Below are positions 5,507 through 13,635 of a DNA stretch of 13,635 nucleotides, piece after piece. The notes under the pieces are model-generated. The model did not search any database and was not told where the DNA came from. It was given only the letters and a program-made list of their open reading frames with translations. The stretch covers positions 1-13,635 of the forward strand of contig JANMRB010000132.1 of the NCBI GenBank assembly GCA_031370825.1, written 5' to 3'. The DNA comes from JAENVT01 sp031370825 (GTDB taxonomy: Bacteria > Actinomycetota > Acidimicrobiia > Acidimicrobiales > Ilumatobacteraceae). How positions within the stretch are numbered: the stretch's first letter is position 1; every line of letters begins with the position of its first letter. The translations under genes were made by a program, and so were the position numbers.

Positions 5507-6673
5507 TTGTCGTTGGGTACGTTCGCGACCAAGACCGAGGCTGATCGGGCATTGATGACGGCGACCGTCGATCAGGTGCGCGGCAGTTGGATCGATCCCC
5601 GAGGGGGCCGGGTCACGTTCGCCGAGTACACCCAGACATGGTTAGGTGAGCGGTCAACGATCCGACCGCGAACGCGAGAGTTGTACGCGGCACAGCTACG
5701 ACTTCACCTGCTGCCCGCATTCGGTGCAACCGCGCTCGCAGAGATCTCGACATCGCAGATTCGAGGTTGGCATGCACGGATCGTCGCCGCGAAAACTCCG
5801 GGACCGGTCACTGTGGCGAAGTGCTATCGGTTGTTGCGCACGATCTTGAACACTGCCGTCGACGACGGGCTGCTCGCCAAGAATCCATGTGTCATCAAAG
5901 GCGCAGGTATCGAACGGTCACCCGAGCGGCCGACAGCGTCGATCGAGCAGGTCTACGCGATCGCCGCAGCGATTGAGCCGCGATATCGGATGCTGGTGTT
6001 GCTGGGGACGTTCACGTCGTTCCGTTTTGGGGAGCTGTCCGCACTGACACGACGGCGAGTCGACGTCGAAGTCGGGATGCTCAACGTTGCCGAAGCAATC
6101 AGTGAGTTGAGCAATGGCACCCGATTGGTTGGCGACCCAAAGTCGTCGGCGGGACGCAGGTCTGTGGCGATCCCAGCCGCGTTGCTACCGGAGCTTCGCG
6201 ACCATCTTGATCGTTACGCACAACCGGGCGCTCACGGGCTGGTGTTCCTTGGTCCCCTCGGTGGCCCGTTGCGTCGCTCGAACTGGTCGACGGTGTGGCG
6301 ACGGACCGTCGATCCTCTCGGTCTGACCGAGTTGCGTTTCCATGATCTTCGTCACACCGGCAACACACTTGCTGCGGCGACCGGCGCGTCGACGAAAGAA
6401 TTAATGCGACGGATGGGACATTCATCAACCAGAGCCGCATTGCTCTACCAGCACGCAACCAACGAACGAGAATTTGAAATCGCCCGACGACTCAACGACA
6501 TGATCGAAGCAGCCGAACGCTGCGGGGAAGCGAATCCGGCGACGAGCAGCACATGCGGTCTGCCACGACAGCGAGCCTCAACGGCGCCGAGCACTTGGAA
6601 CGACCAATCGCTACCGCCGTGGGCACCTAAACCGTCTCTGCGAGCGTCGCAGTCCACCACCGTCCAATCGTAA
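5507..6673 (+). CDS. Tyrosine recombinase (copy 3), N-terminally truncated
   Basis: Third integrase paralogue. The first residues, SLGTFATKTEADRAL, align with residues 36-50 of copy 2, so about 35 N-terminal residues (most of the arm-type DNA-binding strands) are missing. The only in-frame start near the junction is a TTG at 5507, and a stop lies just upstream, so the 5' end has been lost rather than misread. Core-binding and catalytic parts are intact: R173, K212, H279-x-x-R282, H305 and Tyr314. Similarity to copies 1 and 2 ends near residue 337. The last 50 or so residues (Ser/Thr/Pro-rich) have no counterpart and look like read-through after loss of the normal stop. It may retain catalytic chemistry but is unlikely to bind arm sites normally. 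It runs convergently toward the LuxR-type gene. Confidence 0.85.
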   Translation: MSLGTFATKTEADRALMTATVDQVRGSWIDPRGGRVTFAEYTQTWLGERSTIRPRTRELYAAQLRLHLLPAFGATALAEISTSQIRGWHARIVAAKTPGPVTVAKCYRLLRTILNTAVDDGLLAKNPCVIKGAGIERSPERPTASIEQVYAIAAAIEPRYRMLVLLGTFTSFRFGELSALTRRRVDVEVGMLNVAEAISELSNGTRLVGDPKSSAGRRSVAIPAALLPELRDHLDRYAQPGAHGLVFLGPLGGPLRRSNWSTVWRRTVDPLGLTELRFHDLRHTGNTLAAATGASTKELMRRMGHSSTRAALLYQHATNEREFEIARRLNDMIEAAERCGEANPATSSTCGLPRQRASTAPSTWNDQSLPPWAPKPSLRASQSTTVQS

Positions 6674-6812
6674 CCGTAAGCAGCGGCCCCGCGAAACGTC
6701 GACGCGCTGGTGGGTCTGCAGCGCGAGTTCCGACCCATCAACGCGAATCAAGGTCATAGTCGAACGAGTCTGCGACCCGTCCCGGGTTGTGGGAATCTTG
6801 TGCAACCGGCGG

Positions 6813-9704
6813 TTAGCTTGCCCACCCTTTGCGTATGGCCTGGGCGGCGATTTCGGATCGTTTGGTGGCGCCGAGCTTGTTGAGGATGTGTCCGACGTGG
6901 ACGCCGACGGTTCGTGTCGAGATGTACAGCCGTTGGCCGATCTCGGCGTTGGTGCAGCCCTGGCTGACGAGCACCGCGACCTCCTTTTCGCGCTCGCTGA
7001 GGATGGAGACCGCTCGTGCACGGGGCGGGCGGCTACCAAGGCTTCGTAGAAGCCGTACGGCCTGATCGTGGTCCGGGCCGGGCCAGTCGGCCAGACGGGC
7101 GTGCGCGGCCAACGCCCATCGGCGGGCCGTGACGCGGTCGCCGAGTTTGTCGCAGCATCGGGCGATGCCGAGTTCGGCGTCGGCAACGATGGTTGCGGCG
7201 CGTCGCGGTAGGCCTTGGAGTGACTGTTCGTACTTTGTCTTGGCGCTTGCTGGTGCGCCGTCGTGCTCGTCGGCGATGGCGAGCAGGTGTGAATGGATGC
7301 TCGTCGCGTCGAGGTCACCTGCTGCCCACTCATGCCAGCGCCGAGCGGCGTGGGCGGCCGCTTCCGGCGCATGGCGGGCGATGACGACAGCGGCGCGTCC
7401 GAACCGGTCGAGCAAGTCGAGCATGTACCGCTGTGGGGCGCGGGTGGGATCGAACAGCCGGTCGAGCTGGTTGCGGGGTTCCGCGCCTTGGTAGCGGACC
7501 GACAGTTCGGTTTCGATGGCGCACGTCCACGCGGCCGAGCTGTTCGCCAGATCACCTCCTGCCGAGGCAAGAAGTCGGGCGAGGCGGGCGAGCACTTCAT
7601 CGGGCCGGCTTCGGTCCAGATCGATAGAAGCGGTCAGCAATCCGAGGCAGCCGTTTCCTTCTGGCTCGACGGGCCCGAACCACTCGATCGCATCGAGCGC
7701 GGCGCGCTGATCGCCCACTCGTTCGGCCAGCACGGCCCACCACAGCGCCACGTTCTCGCCGAGCTGTGGGGTCAACCCGGCGCCCATCGTCTGGCTTTCG
7801 AACCGCTCCAACACCGGCCGCACAACGGCGGGTTCGTCGACGTAGACGATCTCGCAGAGCAGGTTGTTGAGCGCCCGAGCCTCGGCGAAGGAGTCGGAGC
7901 CGATCTCAGTGACAGCGACCGCGCGACGGAGCATCTCGCGACCTTCGTGACGGCGATCTCGTTCATTGGTCAGAGCCGAGCCGAGGTTGATCAGGGCGAC
8001 GGCGTGGAGCTCCGGGTTCGACGCCGCGGCGTCCAGTGCTCGCTCGGCCCAACAGACAGCGTCCTCACGGTCAACGAGCATCGTTGCCTCGGCGATGCTC
8101 GCCAGGACCTCGGCACGGTGTTGGGCGTCGACACGGTCGACGAGCCGGATCATTGCGTCAGTGCTCGATTGATGTGTAGCCCGATCGGCGGTCTCCCACG
8201 CGAGCCGCGCGAGCAGGCGGTGCACGCTCGCGACCACCAGCGGTGCCCCGTCGCCCGCCAACTCGATCGCTCGTCGAGCGGCGGCCGCCGCCTCGTCGCG
8301 ATGGCGAACCCGCCACGCAGCAGTGGCCTTCACGATCGTCAAGTCGAGGTCGTCGGGTCGCACCGCGAGCCCAGCTCGAGCCATCCGCAGCGCCGCGCAC
8401 GGATGGCCCCCGGCGAGTGTTGGCATCGCGCCCTGGTGAGCGGCCTCCCATTGCCTGCGAGCGTCACCAGCTTCGACTGCATGACGCAGGACGTCGAGTG
8501 GTTCGGCATCAGGTCCGAGAACGTCGAGTGCCCGGGCGTGCAAACGGCGCCGTTCACGCGACAGCAATGAGGACTCGACGGTCTCGCGGGTGAGGGCATG
8601 CACGAACGCGAACTGGTCGTGCTCAGCCTCGACCAGCAGACGCCGCGCGCACAATTCATGGAGCGCATCGAGCAGGTCGTCCTCGCCGAACCGGGTGAAC
8701 GCAGACAGCACGCCAAAAGATGCCGACCGTCCGAGCACCGCTGTTGCACTCAGCACAAGCCGAGTGGTGCGGCTGAGACCGAGCAGGCGGCGACGCACGG
8801 ACTCGTCGAAGCTCGTCGGCAGTGCAGCCAACGACCCGGTGCCGGACAACTCGCCGGTGTCGAGTAGTTGGGTGAGCAGCAACGGGTGACCACCTGTGCG
8901 CTCGTGAACATCCTCGGCGATCGCCGCGGCGACCAACCCGATCGAAGCCCTCAGTAGCCGCTCGACTTCGGCGACTGTCAGCGGCCTCAGCCATATCTGC
9001 TCGCTCCGGCAGTGGCGCGAGGTATCGGCGAGCATCTCCACAAGGGCCTCGTCCACGCCGGGCTCGTCGCGCAGCGAGGCAACGACGGTGCACTGGACGT
9101 CGCTGCGCATGATCCGATCGATGACGCCGGCGATGTCGGCGTCGCCCCAGTGCAGATCGTCCAACACCAACAGGCCGTGACGTGGACCCATGACGTGACG
9201 GAGTGTCGCCACGACTCCATCAGCCACTTCACCCGGACCGATCTCCCGCTGCATCGGCGCGGGCCCTGGCGCGCGACCGAACAAGCTGCCGATTACCTCG
9301 CGATGGCGCCGCAGCGAGTCCGGTAACGCCGACCACGATGCGACCTGATGATCGAGGGCGTCGACGATCGCGCCGAGCGGCCGCGCCCCGTCGCGGTCGC
9401 TGGCGCCACGGAGCAGCGCGATGTCGGCTGGCAGCCGCGCTGACGCCTCGTCGAGCAGGCGTGTCTTGCCGATGCCGGCTTCGCCTCGCACAACCACGAG
9501 CCGCGCCCGATCCCCCACGCAACGCTCGAGACGGCCAAGATCGGTCTCGCGACCGACGAAAGGTGTGGCAGCGACGCCCATCCGACGAAGACTACTCACC
9601 GACCCGGAGGGCCGGACGGGGGCGCCGTCCAGTGATCTCACCCGACCAACACCGGGCAAAGGTCGGTGCGCTCGCCCGTGATCACTGCTGCCATACCGAT
9701 GCAC
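6813..9704 (-). CDS. LAL/MalT-like ATPase regulator with C-terminal LuxR helix-turn-helix
   Basis: A large transcriptional regulator, up to 963 residues. An AAA/STAND-type ATPase domain begins with TPFVGRETDLGRLE (about residue 47). It has Walker A GEAGIGKT (74-81) and Walker B LLVLDDLHWGD (178-188). A long alpha-helical, TPR-like middle region follows (roughly 400-890). The C-terminus is a LuxR/NarL helix-turn-helix (about 900-960): LSEREKEVAVLVSQGCTNAE, then IGQRLYISTRTVGVHVGHIL and NKLGATKRSEIA. Such proteins are usually ATP- and ligand-controlled activators, often of catabolic or secondary-metabolic genes. The longest frame starts at a GTG (9704). The first 41 residues look poorly coding, so ATG 9581 (MGVAATPFVGRE) or GTG 9599 may be the true start. 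It lies downstream of, and codirectional with, the glycoside hydrolase gene, which is a candidate target. Confidence 0.92.
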   Translation of the reverse strand: MHRYGSSDHGRAHRPLPGVGRVRSLDGAPVRPSGSVSSLRRMGVAATPFVGRETDLGRLERCVGDRARLVVVRGEAGIGKTRLLDEASARLPADIALLRGASDRDGARPLGAIVDALDHQVASWSALPDSLRRHREVIGSLFGRAPGPAPMQREIGPGEVADGVVATLRHVMGPRHGLLVLDDLHWGDADIAGVIDRIMRSDVQCTVVASLRDEPGVDEALVEMLADTSRHCRSEQIWLRPLTVAEVERLLRASIGLVAAAIAEDVHERTGGHPLLLTQLLDTGELSGTGSLAALPTSFDESVRRRLLGLSRTTRLVLSATAVLGRSASFGVLSAFTRFGEDDLLDALHELCARRLLVEAEHDQFAFVHALTRETVESSLLSRERRRLHARALDVLGPDAEPLDVLRHAVEAGDARRQWEAAHQGAMPTLAGGHPCAALRMARAGLAVRPDDLDLTIVKATAAWRVRHRDEAAAAARRAIELAGDGAPLVVASVHRLLARLAWETADRATHQSSTDAMIRLVDRVDAQHRAEVLASIAEATMLVDREDAVCWAERALDAAASNPELHAVALINLGSALTNERDRRHEGREMLRRAVAVTEIGSDSFAEARALNNLLCEIVYVDEPAVVRPVLERFESQTMGAGLTPQLGENVALWWAVLAERVGDQRAALDAIEWFGPVEPEGNGCLGLLTASIDLDRSRPDEVLARLARLLASAGGDLANSSAAWTCAIETELSVRYQGAEPRNQLDRLFDPTRAPQRYMLDLLDRFGRAAVVIARHAPEAAAHAARRWHEWAAGDLDATSIHSHLLAIADEHDGAPASAKTKYEQSLQGLPRRAATIVADAELGIARCCDKLGDRVTARRWALAAHARLADWPGPDHDQAVRLLRSLGSRPPRARAVSILSEREKEVAVLVSQGCTNAEIGQRLYISTRTVGVHVGHILNKLGATKRSEIAAQAIRKGWAS

Positions 9705-9713
9705 TTCTCTCGC

Positions 9714-9729
9714 GTGGCGGTCTCGCCAC
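9714..9729. repeat. Perfect 6-bp hairpin in the leader before the LuxR-type gene
   Basis: GTGGCG (9714-9719) and CGCCAC (9724-9729) form a 6-bp stem with a 4-nt loop, 10-25 nt upstream of the GTG at 9704 on the minus strand. No T-run follows, so it is not a standard intrinsic terminator. It could be a leader structure or, if translation begins at 9581, part of a longer 5' UTR. A weaker hairpin, CGGGC/GCCCG (9758-9772), and the palindrome CGTGCGCACG (9771-9780) lie in the same gap. Confidence 0.3.
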
Positions 9730-9828
9730 CTTCATGTAATTGAAGGCGACAAGTATCCGGGCGGCTTGCCCGTGCGCACGTCGTCAAGATGACGCCTCGT
9801 CTCGTGGGCCGACCCGCGCTATAACGTT

Positions 9829-12800
9829 TCACGGCCAAAACGTCTGCGTGGTTGCGAGCACCCCGGTGCCGCTGTTCCCGCCGGTTATCAGAACTGTCCC
9901 ATTCGTCAGAAGGGTTGCCGTGTGTGTTGTCCGTGGTCCGGCCATCGACCCTGTTGTGGTCCATGCGCCGGTAGAGACGGTATACATCTCGGCGGTCGAA
10001 GTCGGTCCGACACCTCTCGTGCCTCCGGTGACCAGGACCCTGCCATCGGACAGCAACGTCGCGGTGTGGCCCGTGCGCGGGACAGCCATCGACGCCGCGC
10101 TTGACCACGTCTTGGTCTGCGGATTGTACAAGATGACGCTCGGGCGTGGCGATCCGCCGATCGCGGCCGTCCCCCCTGCGATCAAGACGCGCCCATCGAG
10201 TAACCGGGTAGCCGTGTGTCCGACGAGGGGGGATGCCATCAACGTTCGCACCGGCGTCCAGACGCGAGCAGAAGGGTCGTAGAGTTCAGCGCTGGCGAGC
10301 GCTGCTGATCCGCCGCTTGTTCCGCCGGTGACCAGTACTGTTCCGTTTGCCAGGAGCGTGGCCGTGTGACCGGTACGTGCTGTCAACATTGAACCAACAC
10401 GGATCCACAGGCCGGTGGATGGGTTGTAGATCTCGGCCGTGTTCGTGACCGCCCCGCCTGTGTAGCCCCCGGCGACGAGGATGGTGCCGTTCCCGAGGAG
10501 AGTCGCGGTGTGACCCGAGCGTGCCGACGTCATCGGGCGGGCGGCGCTCCATGTTTTCGAAGCAGCGTTGTATAGGTCGGCCTGGGCCACCACTGTCGAG
10601 CCGGCGGTGCCGCCAGCAACGAGCACTCCTCCGCCGGGGAGGAGTGTCGCTGTGTGGCCGCTCGAGCGGTTCGTCACGTTGCCCGTCGAAGCCCATGTTC
10701 CGAATTGCGAGTCGAACACCTCAGCTTTGCCCAGCGAAGCAAGTCGACTTCCGCTTACGCCACCGACGACGAGGACCGATCCGTCTAGGAGTCTTGTGGC
10801 AGTCTGATTCGAGCGGGCCGTCGACATCGGTTCCGACGATGCCCATGTGCCGGGGTGTACGAAGGTCGCCGTGACCGAGCGCGCCGTCGAGATCGTCACG
10901 GTGCAGCCGGCGGCGTCCGGACAGAATTTCGCGTCCCGCCCTGACCATCCGGCGAAGCGCGATCCGAGATCAGCTGACGCGGTCAATGTCACGGACGTGT
11001 CTTGGTCGAACGAGGCCGAACATGTCGGGCCGCAGGAGATGTTGATCGGGTTGCTGGTGACGGTTCCTGTTCCTGTGCCGGTCTTGGTCACCGTCAACGG
11101 CCACACCTTGATGAATGTGGCGGTGACCTGTTTGTCGGGGTTCATCGTCAGCGCACAGGTTGTGCCAGTGGTGCACGAGCCCGCGTCCCGCCCTGACCAT
11201 CCGGCGAAGCGCGATCCGAGATCAGCTGACGCGGTCAATGTCACGGACGTGTCTTGGTCGAATGGAGCCGAGCATGTCGAACCACACGAGATGTTGATCG
11301 GGTTGCTGGTCACCGTTCCTGTTCCTGTGCCGGTCTTGGTCACCGTCAACGGCCACACCTTGATGAACGTCGCCGTCACATCCTTCAACGCGTCCATTGT
11401 CACCACACAGTCCGTTCCCGAGCACGAACCACCGGCAGGCCCCGACCATCCGGCGAAGCGCGATCCGAGATCAGCTGACGCGGTCAACGTCACAGAAGTC
11501 CCGTGAGGGAACTCGGCAGCGCATGTTGTGGAGCACATCGTGACGCCTTCGGGGCTGCTCGTGACCGTTCCCTGGCCGCTGCCCAAGACTGTCACATTGA
11601 GTCGCCGCGGACAGGTAAGCACGATATCGGTGCCAGCGGGCAGCGTTTGATTCGCACCGCACAGGGACAGCTCAGCGGGCGGTTGTCCGCAGCACGCCGT
11701 TGCGATGTACACGCGTACGCCGGCAGGCGCAGGCGCGTCCATGATCACGACGTACTGCCCGTATGCGTTCACGACAGAGCCCAAAGTGCCGGCGTGGTCG
11801 TCGAAGCCGGCTCCCGCGTCGACGGCGTTCGTCACACCGTCGCCGTCGCTGTCGCCGCCGTCGTCGGGGAACTGCTGTGCAAGCGTCGCGAGTACAGGGT
11901 CTCCCGGGCCGATGTCGTATGTGAGCGGCGAGGGGGTCTGTTGCCACGCCCACGCGACGTACCCGACGACGCCGACACGGAACTCCATCTCCATCTTCAT
12001 CGCGAACTTTTCCGCACGTGTCGTCGGCGATCCACCGGCCTCGGGCAATTTGATCCCGCTCTCACCGACGAACAGCGGCTTGTTTAACAAGCGACACTGA
12101 CGGATCCGCTCCGCAAGCCCGTTCCAACGATCGCCAACCATCGCGACGTTGGGGAAACTGTAGTCGTGGAATTCGCACAGGTCGACGCCGGGAACGGAGT
12201 GCACGAGTCGGTAGTTGTCGTTGTCGGCGCCGCACTGCCCACTGCCGATTACGCCGAGGCTGACGAGGTGGTTCGGGTCGGTGCTCTTCACAAGGGCTGA
12301 CACGTCCGCCGCGAAATCGTGAAGAACGATCCCAGCACCAGTGGGATCAGGGCACCCTGCGCCCTGCGCGGTGTACACCTCGGCCTCGTTGACGAGTTGC
12401 CACGCTGCAATGGTCGGATCGTTGGAATAGCGGGCGACGACCTCCGCGACCCAGGCGCGGTAACTAACGATCGTCCCGGAAAGGACCTCGCTTCTGTAGC
12501 CGGTGTCGTACCACTGACGTGTCTTGTAGACGCCGGCACTGCCCGACGGCCCGTCGCAGTCTGGCCACTGATTGACTAGCGTCGGGATCAGCTTGATCCC
12601 GTGAGAAGCTGCCAGTGTGACGGTTCGGTCGAATCCGGTCCAGTCCCGCTGACCGCCAGACGTGGCGAGTGATTGGAAGAACCACGCCCGCACTACTCGA
12701 CCGGGACCGATCGAATCGAATGCCGCCGCCAGGTCAGCGTCCGACAGCACGGTGCCGCAGCCGGCGCGGTTGTTGGCGTCGTACATGTTGATGCCGGTGA

Positions 12801-13635
12801 ACCGATAAGGCTGCCCATCCAAGAGCAACGTTGTCCCCGACCTCCTCACGAAGCCGGCAGTACCGTCGAGCACGAACCCGAGCGGCAGTGAGTCCGCTCC
12901 GCTTGTGAGAGTGAGCGGATACCCGCCGTTCGGAGACGCATTCGTGACGCCGGTGACGGTGAGAACGATGTGATCCCTGAGCGCGCTACTGGACGGTGCG
13001 GTGATGTTCACAATGTTGCTTCCGCCACCTGTGACGGTGACACAGGCCGACGACCTGCCGCTCGTCGTGTCGCTGAAGGTGTAGTTGCCGCACCCCGCCG
13101 CGACAGGGAACACGGTGCCCGAGGGCGCGGTGAGTGTAAGGATTGAATTGCCACCGGTCAGCGCCGGACCCTCGAGGCTCAGTGTGTAAGTGACGCCTGT
13201 TGCGGCCGATCTCCGGGAGTTCAACGAGAGATCTCCAAAGTTATAGTTGCCGGGGAGCGACAACGTCACCGCAGTTCCCGAGTACGTCGTCTCGTACTGT
13301 TGGCTCCCGTAGTCGAGCGTCGAGAATCGGCCGTTGATCTGGCCTCCGGTCACGACGTCGTAGCCCGGTCCTGCCGGAGATCCGACCGTCGTCACTGACA
13401 GCGTGCCGGCGAGGTCGGCAGCCGACGTCGCAAGGTGACCCGACGGACCGGCGGCATTGATCGTGGTATGAAGCCGGCCCGTCGTTGTCTGCATCAACGT
13501 CATCGGCGTCGTGAAGAGGTTGTTGGTGTTGGTATCGGTCTCGATGTCCAACGTCGCCGAGTTGATCACCGTGCCGATACCGATCTCCCGGGGGCCACCG
13601 GCGAGCACACTCAGCGTCCCCGCATTCGACAACGT
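9829..13635 (-). CDS. Multidomain secreted/surface GH5-type glycoside hydrolase with InlB-like repeats and Kelch propeller (5' end outside window)
   Basis: Open from the right edge (first in-window TTG at 13632 is not a real start) to TGA 9829-9831; residues are numbered from 13632. 1-255: Thr/Gly-rich beta sequence of adhesin type. 265-590: cellulase-family (GH5-like) TIM barrel beginning LDGQPYRFTGINMYDANN, with probable acid/base E416 (WQLVNEAE) and nucleophile E524 (FVGESG). 594-605: calcium-type DSDGDGVTNAVD. 678-756, 760-840 and 844-925: three InlB-B-like (Flg_new_2-type) repeats, each with FAGWSG and TATF plus Cys pairs. 928-1267: seven Kelch units (TATLLxxGxVLVxGG), a full propeller. 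It probably cleaves a beta-glucan or mannan outside the cell while the repeats and propeller bind surface or substrate. No LPxTG anchor or C-terminal membrane segment is visible. Signal peptide and promoter lie outside the window. Confidence 0.88.
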   Translation of the reverse strand, partial: TLSNAGTLSVLAGGPREIGIGTVINSATLDIETDTNTNNLFTTPMTLMQTTTGRLHTTINAAGPSGHLATSAADLAGTLSVTTVGSPAGPGYDVVTGGQINGRFSTLDYGSQQYETTYSGTAVTLSLPGNYNFGDLSLNSRRSAATGVTYTLSLEGPALTGGNSILTLTAPSGTVFPVAAGCGNYTFSDTTSGRSSACVTVTGGGSNIVNITAPSSSALRDHIVLTVTGVTNASPNGGYPLTLTSGADSLPLGFVLDGTAGFVRRSGTTLLLDGQPYRFTGINMYDANNRAGCGTVLSDADLAAAFDSIGPGRVVRAWFFQSLATSGGQRDWTGFDRTVTLAASHGIKLIPTLVNQWPDCDGPSGSAGVYKTRQWYDTGYRSEVLSGTIVSYRAWVAEVVARYSNDPTIAAWQLVNEAEVYTAQGAGCPDPTGAGIVLHDFAADVSALVKSTDPNHLVSLGVIGSGQCGADNDNYRLVHSVPGVDLCEFHDYSFPNVAMVGDRWNGLAERIRQCRLLNKPLFVGESGIKLPEAGGSPTTRAEKFAMKMEMEFRVGVVGYVAWAWQQTPSPLTYDIGPGDPVLATLAQQFPDDGGDSDGDGVTNAVDAGAGFDDHAGTLGSVVNAYGQYVVIMDAPAPAGVRVYIATACCGQPPAELSLCGANQTLPAGTDIVLTCPRRLNVTVLGSGQGTVTSSPEGVTMCSTTCAAEFPHGTSVTLTASADLGSRFAGWSGPAGGSCSGTDCVVTMDALKDVTATFIKVWPLTVTKTGTGTGTVTSNPINISCGSTCSAPFDQDTSVTLTASADLGSRFAGWSGRDAGSCTTGTTCALTMNPDKQVTATFIKVWPLTVTKTGTGTGTVTSNPINISCGPTCSASFDQDTSVTLTASADLGSRFAGWSGRDAKFCPDAAGCTVTISTARSVTATFVHPGTWASSEPMSTARSNQTATRLLDGSVLVVGGVSGSRLASLGKAEVFDSQFGTWASTGNVTNRSSGHTATLLPGGGVLVAGGTAGSTVVAQADLYNAASKTWSAARPMTSARSGHTATLLGNGTILVAGGYTGGAVTNTAEIYNPSTGLWIRVGSMLTARTGHTATLLANGTVLVTGGTSGGSAALASAELYDPSARVWTPVRTLMASPLVGHTATRLLDGRVLIAGGTAAIGGSPRPSVILYNPQTKTWSSAASMAVPRTGHTATLLSDGRVLVTGGTRGVGPTSTAEMYTVSTGAWTTTGSMAGPRTTHTATLLTNGTVLITGGNSGTGVLATTQTFWP
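10858..11601 (-). repeat. Three tandem InlB-B-like repeat units, near-identical in DNA
   Basis: The three beta-repeat modules of the surface hydrolase are encoded at about 11365-11601, 11113-11355 and 10858-11103. Matching blocks recur at 252 and 249 bp (for example around ccatccggcgaagcgcgatc). The second and third units are almost identical over long stretches, including silent positions (segments from 10931 and 11183). The first unit is more divergent outside the GSRFAGWSG block. This indicates recent duplication or gene conversion within the array. Confidence 0.85.

Noticed and set aside
6445..6755. Possible minus-strand gene between recombinase copy 3 and the LuxR-type gene (MTLIRVDGSELALQTHQ and AAYGYDWTVVDCDA in two frames)
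   Set aside because: Short protein-like fragments only, in different frames, partly antisense to copy 3, with no family I can name. Perhaps a relic, but not supportable.
6775..6787. Hairpin ACCCG/CGGGT as a terminator between convergent genes
   Set aside because: Only a 5-bp stem with a 3-nt loop and no T-run; too weak to call.
7293..8570. 425-codon plus-strand open frame opposite the LuxR-type gene
   Set aside because: Antisense to the helical region of the regulator, with no recognisable motifs.
1..13635. CRISPR array or rRNA genes
   Set aside because: No regularly spaced short repeats with unique spacers and no rRNA-like sequence was seen. The only periodic repeats are the coding InlB-like and Kelch units.

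Overview
This is a high-GC window, most likely actinobacterial. Several traits fit that: strong G/C preference at third codon positions, TANNNT-type -10 boxes placed 6-7 nt before start codons, and a large LAL-type LuxR regulator. An Acidimicrobiia-like host is possible, but that is inference. The left half (about 1-6670) is an accessory region built from worn mobile-element parts. The right half (about 6800-13635) holds two large genes on the minus strand, a regulator and a secreted or surface glycoside hydrolase.

Left half. Three paralogous tyrosine recombinases lie in the same orientation. Copy 1 (2-863) is cut by the window edge and carries a one-base frameshift. Copy 2 (2628-4181) has a full-length N-terminus but no stop codon of its own, and reads in frame into an MNT-type nucleotidyltransferase. 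Copy 3 (5507-6673) has lost its N-terminal arm-binding region. Copies 1 and 2 are each followed directly by a two-gene toxin-antitoxin-like module: Phd/YefM plus a RelE-like toxin after copy 1, and MNT (fused) plus HEPN after copy 2. Between these blocks sit a minus-strand AbiEi-like antitoxin gene that appears to have lost its 3' end and its AbiEii partner, a cluster of three inverted repeats, and a 3' half-tRNA (tRNA-Gly type, minus strand, 2441-2481). The half-tRNA looks like one end of an integrated element that runs to the right and has copy 2 as its terminal integrase gene. An uncharacterised gene with a probable C-tract frameshift (5055-5497) precedes copy 3.

Right half. A LAL/MalT-like ATPase-LuxR regulator (6813-9704, minus) lies just downstream of, and codirectional with, a very large extracellular protein gene (9829 to the right edge, 5' end outside the window). 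That protein combines an adhesin-like beta-rich N-terminus, a GH5-type cellulase/mannanase domain, a DxDxDG calcium-type motif, three InlB-B-like beta repeats and a seven-unit Kelch propeller.

Main points of interest: the in-frame recombinase-MNT fusion overlapping a HEPN gene; the recurrence of recombinase plus toxin-antitoxin blocks at one locus; the tRNA-fragment attachment site; and probable leaderless promoters at three of these genes. All calls rest on reading the sequence and on remembered family motifs. No database search was possible.
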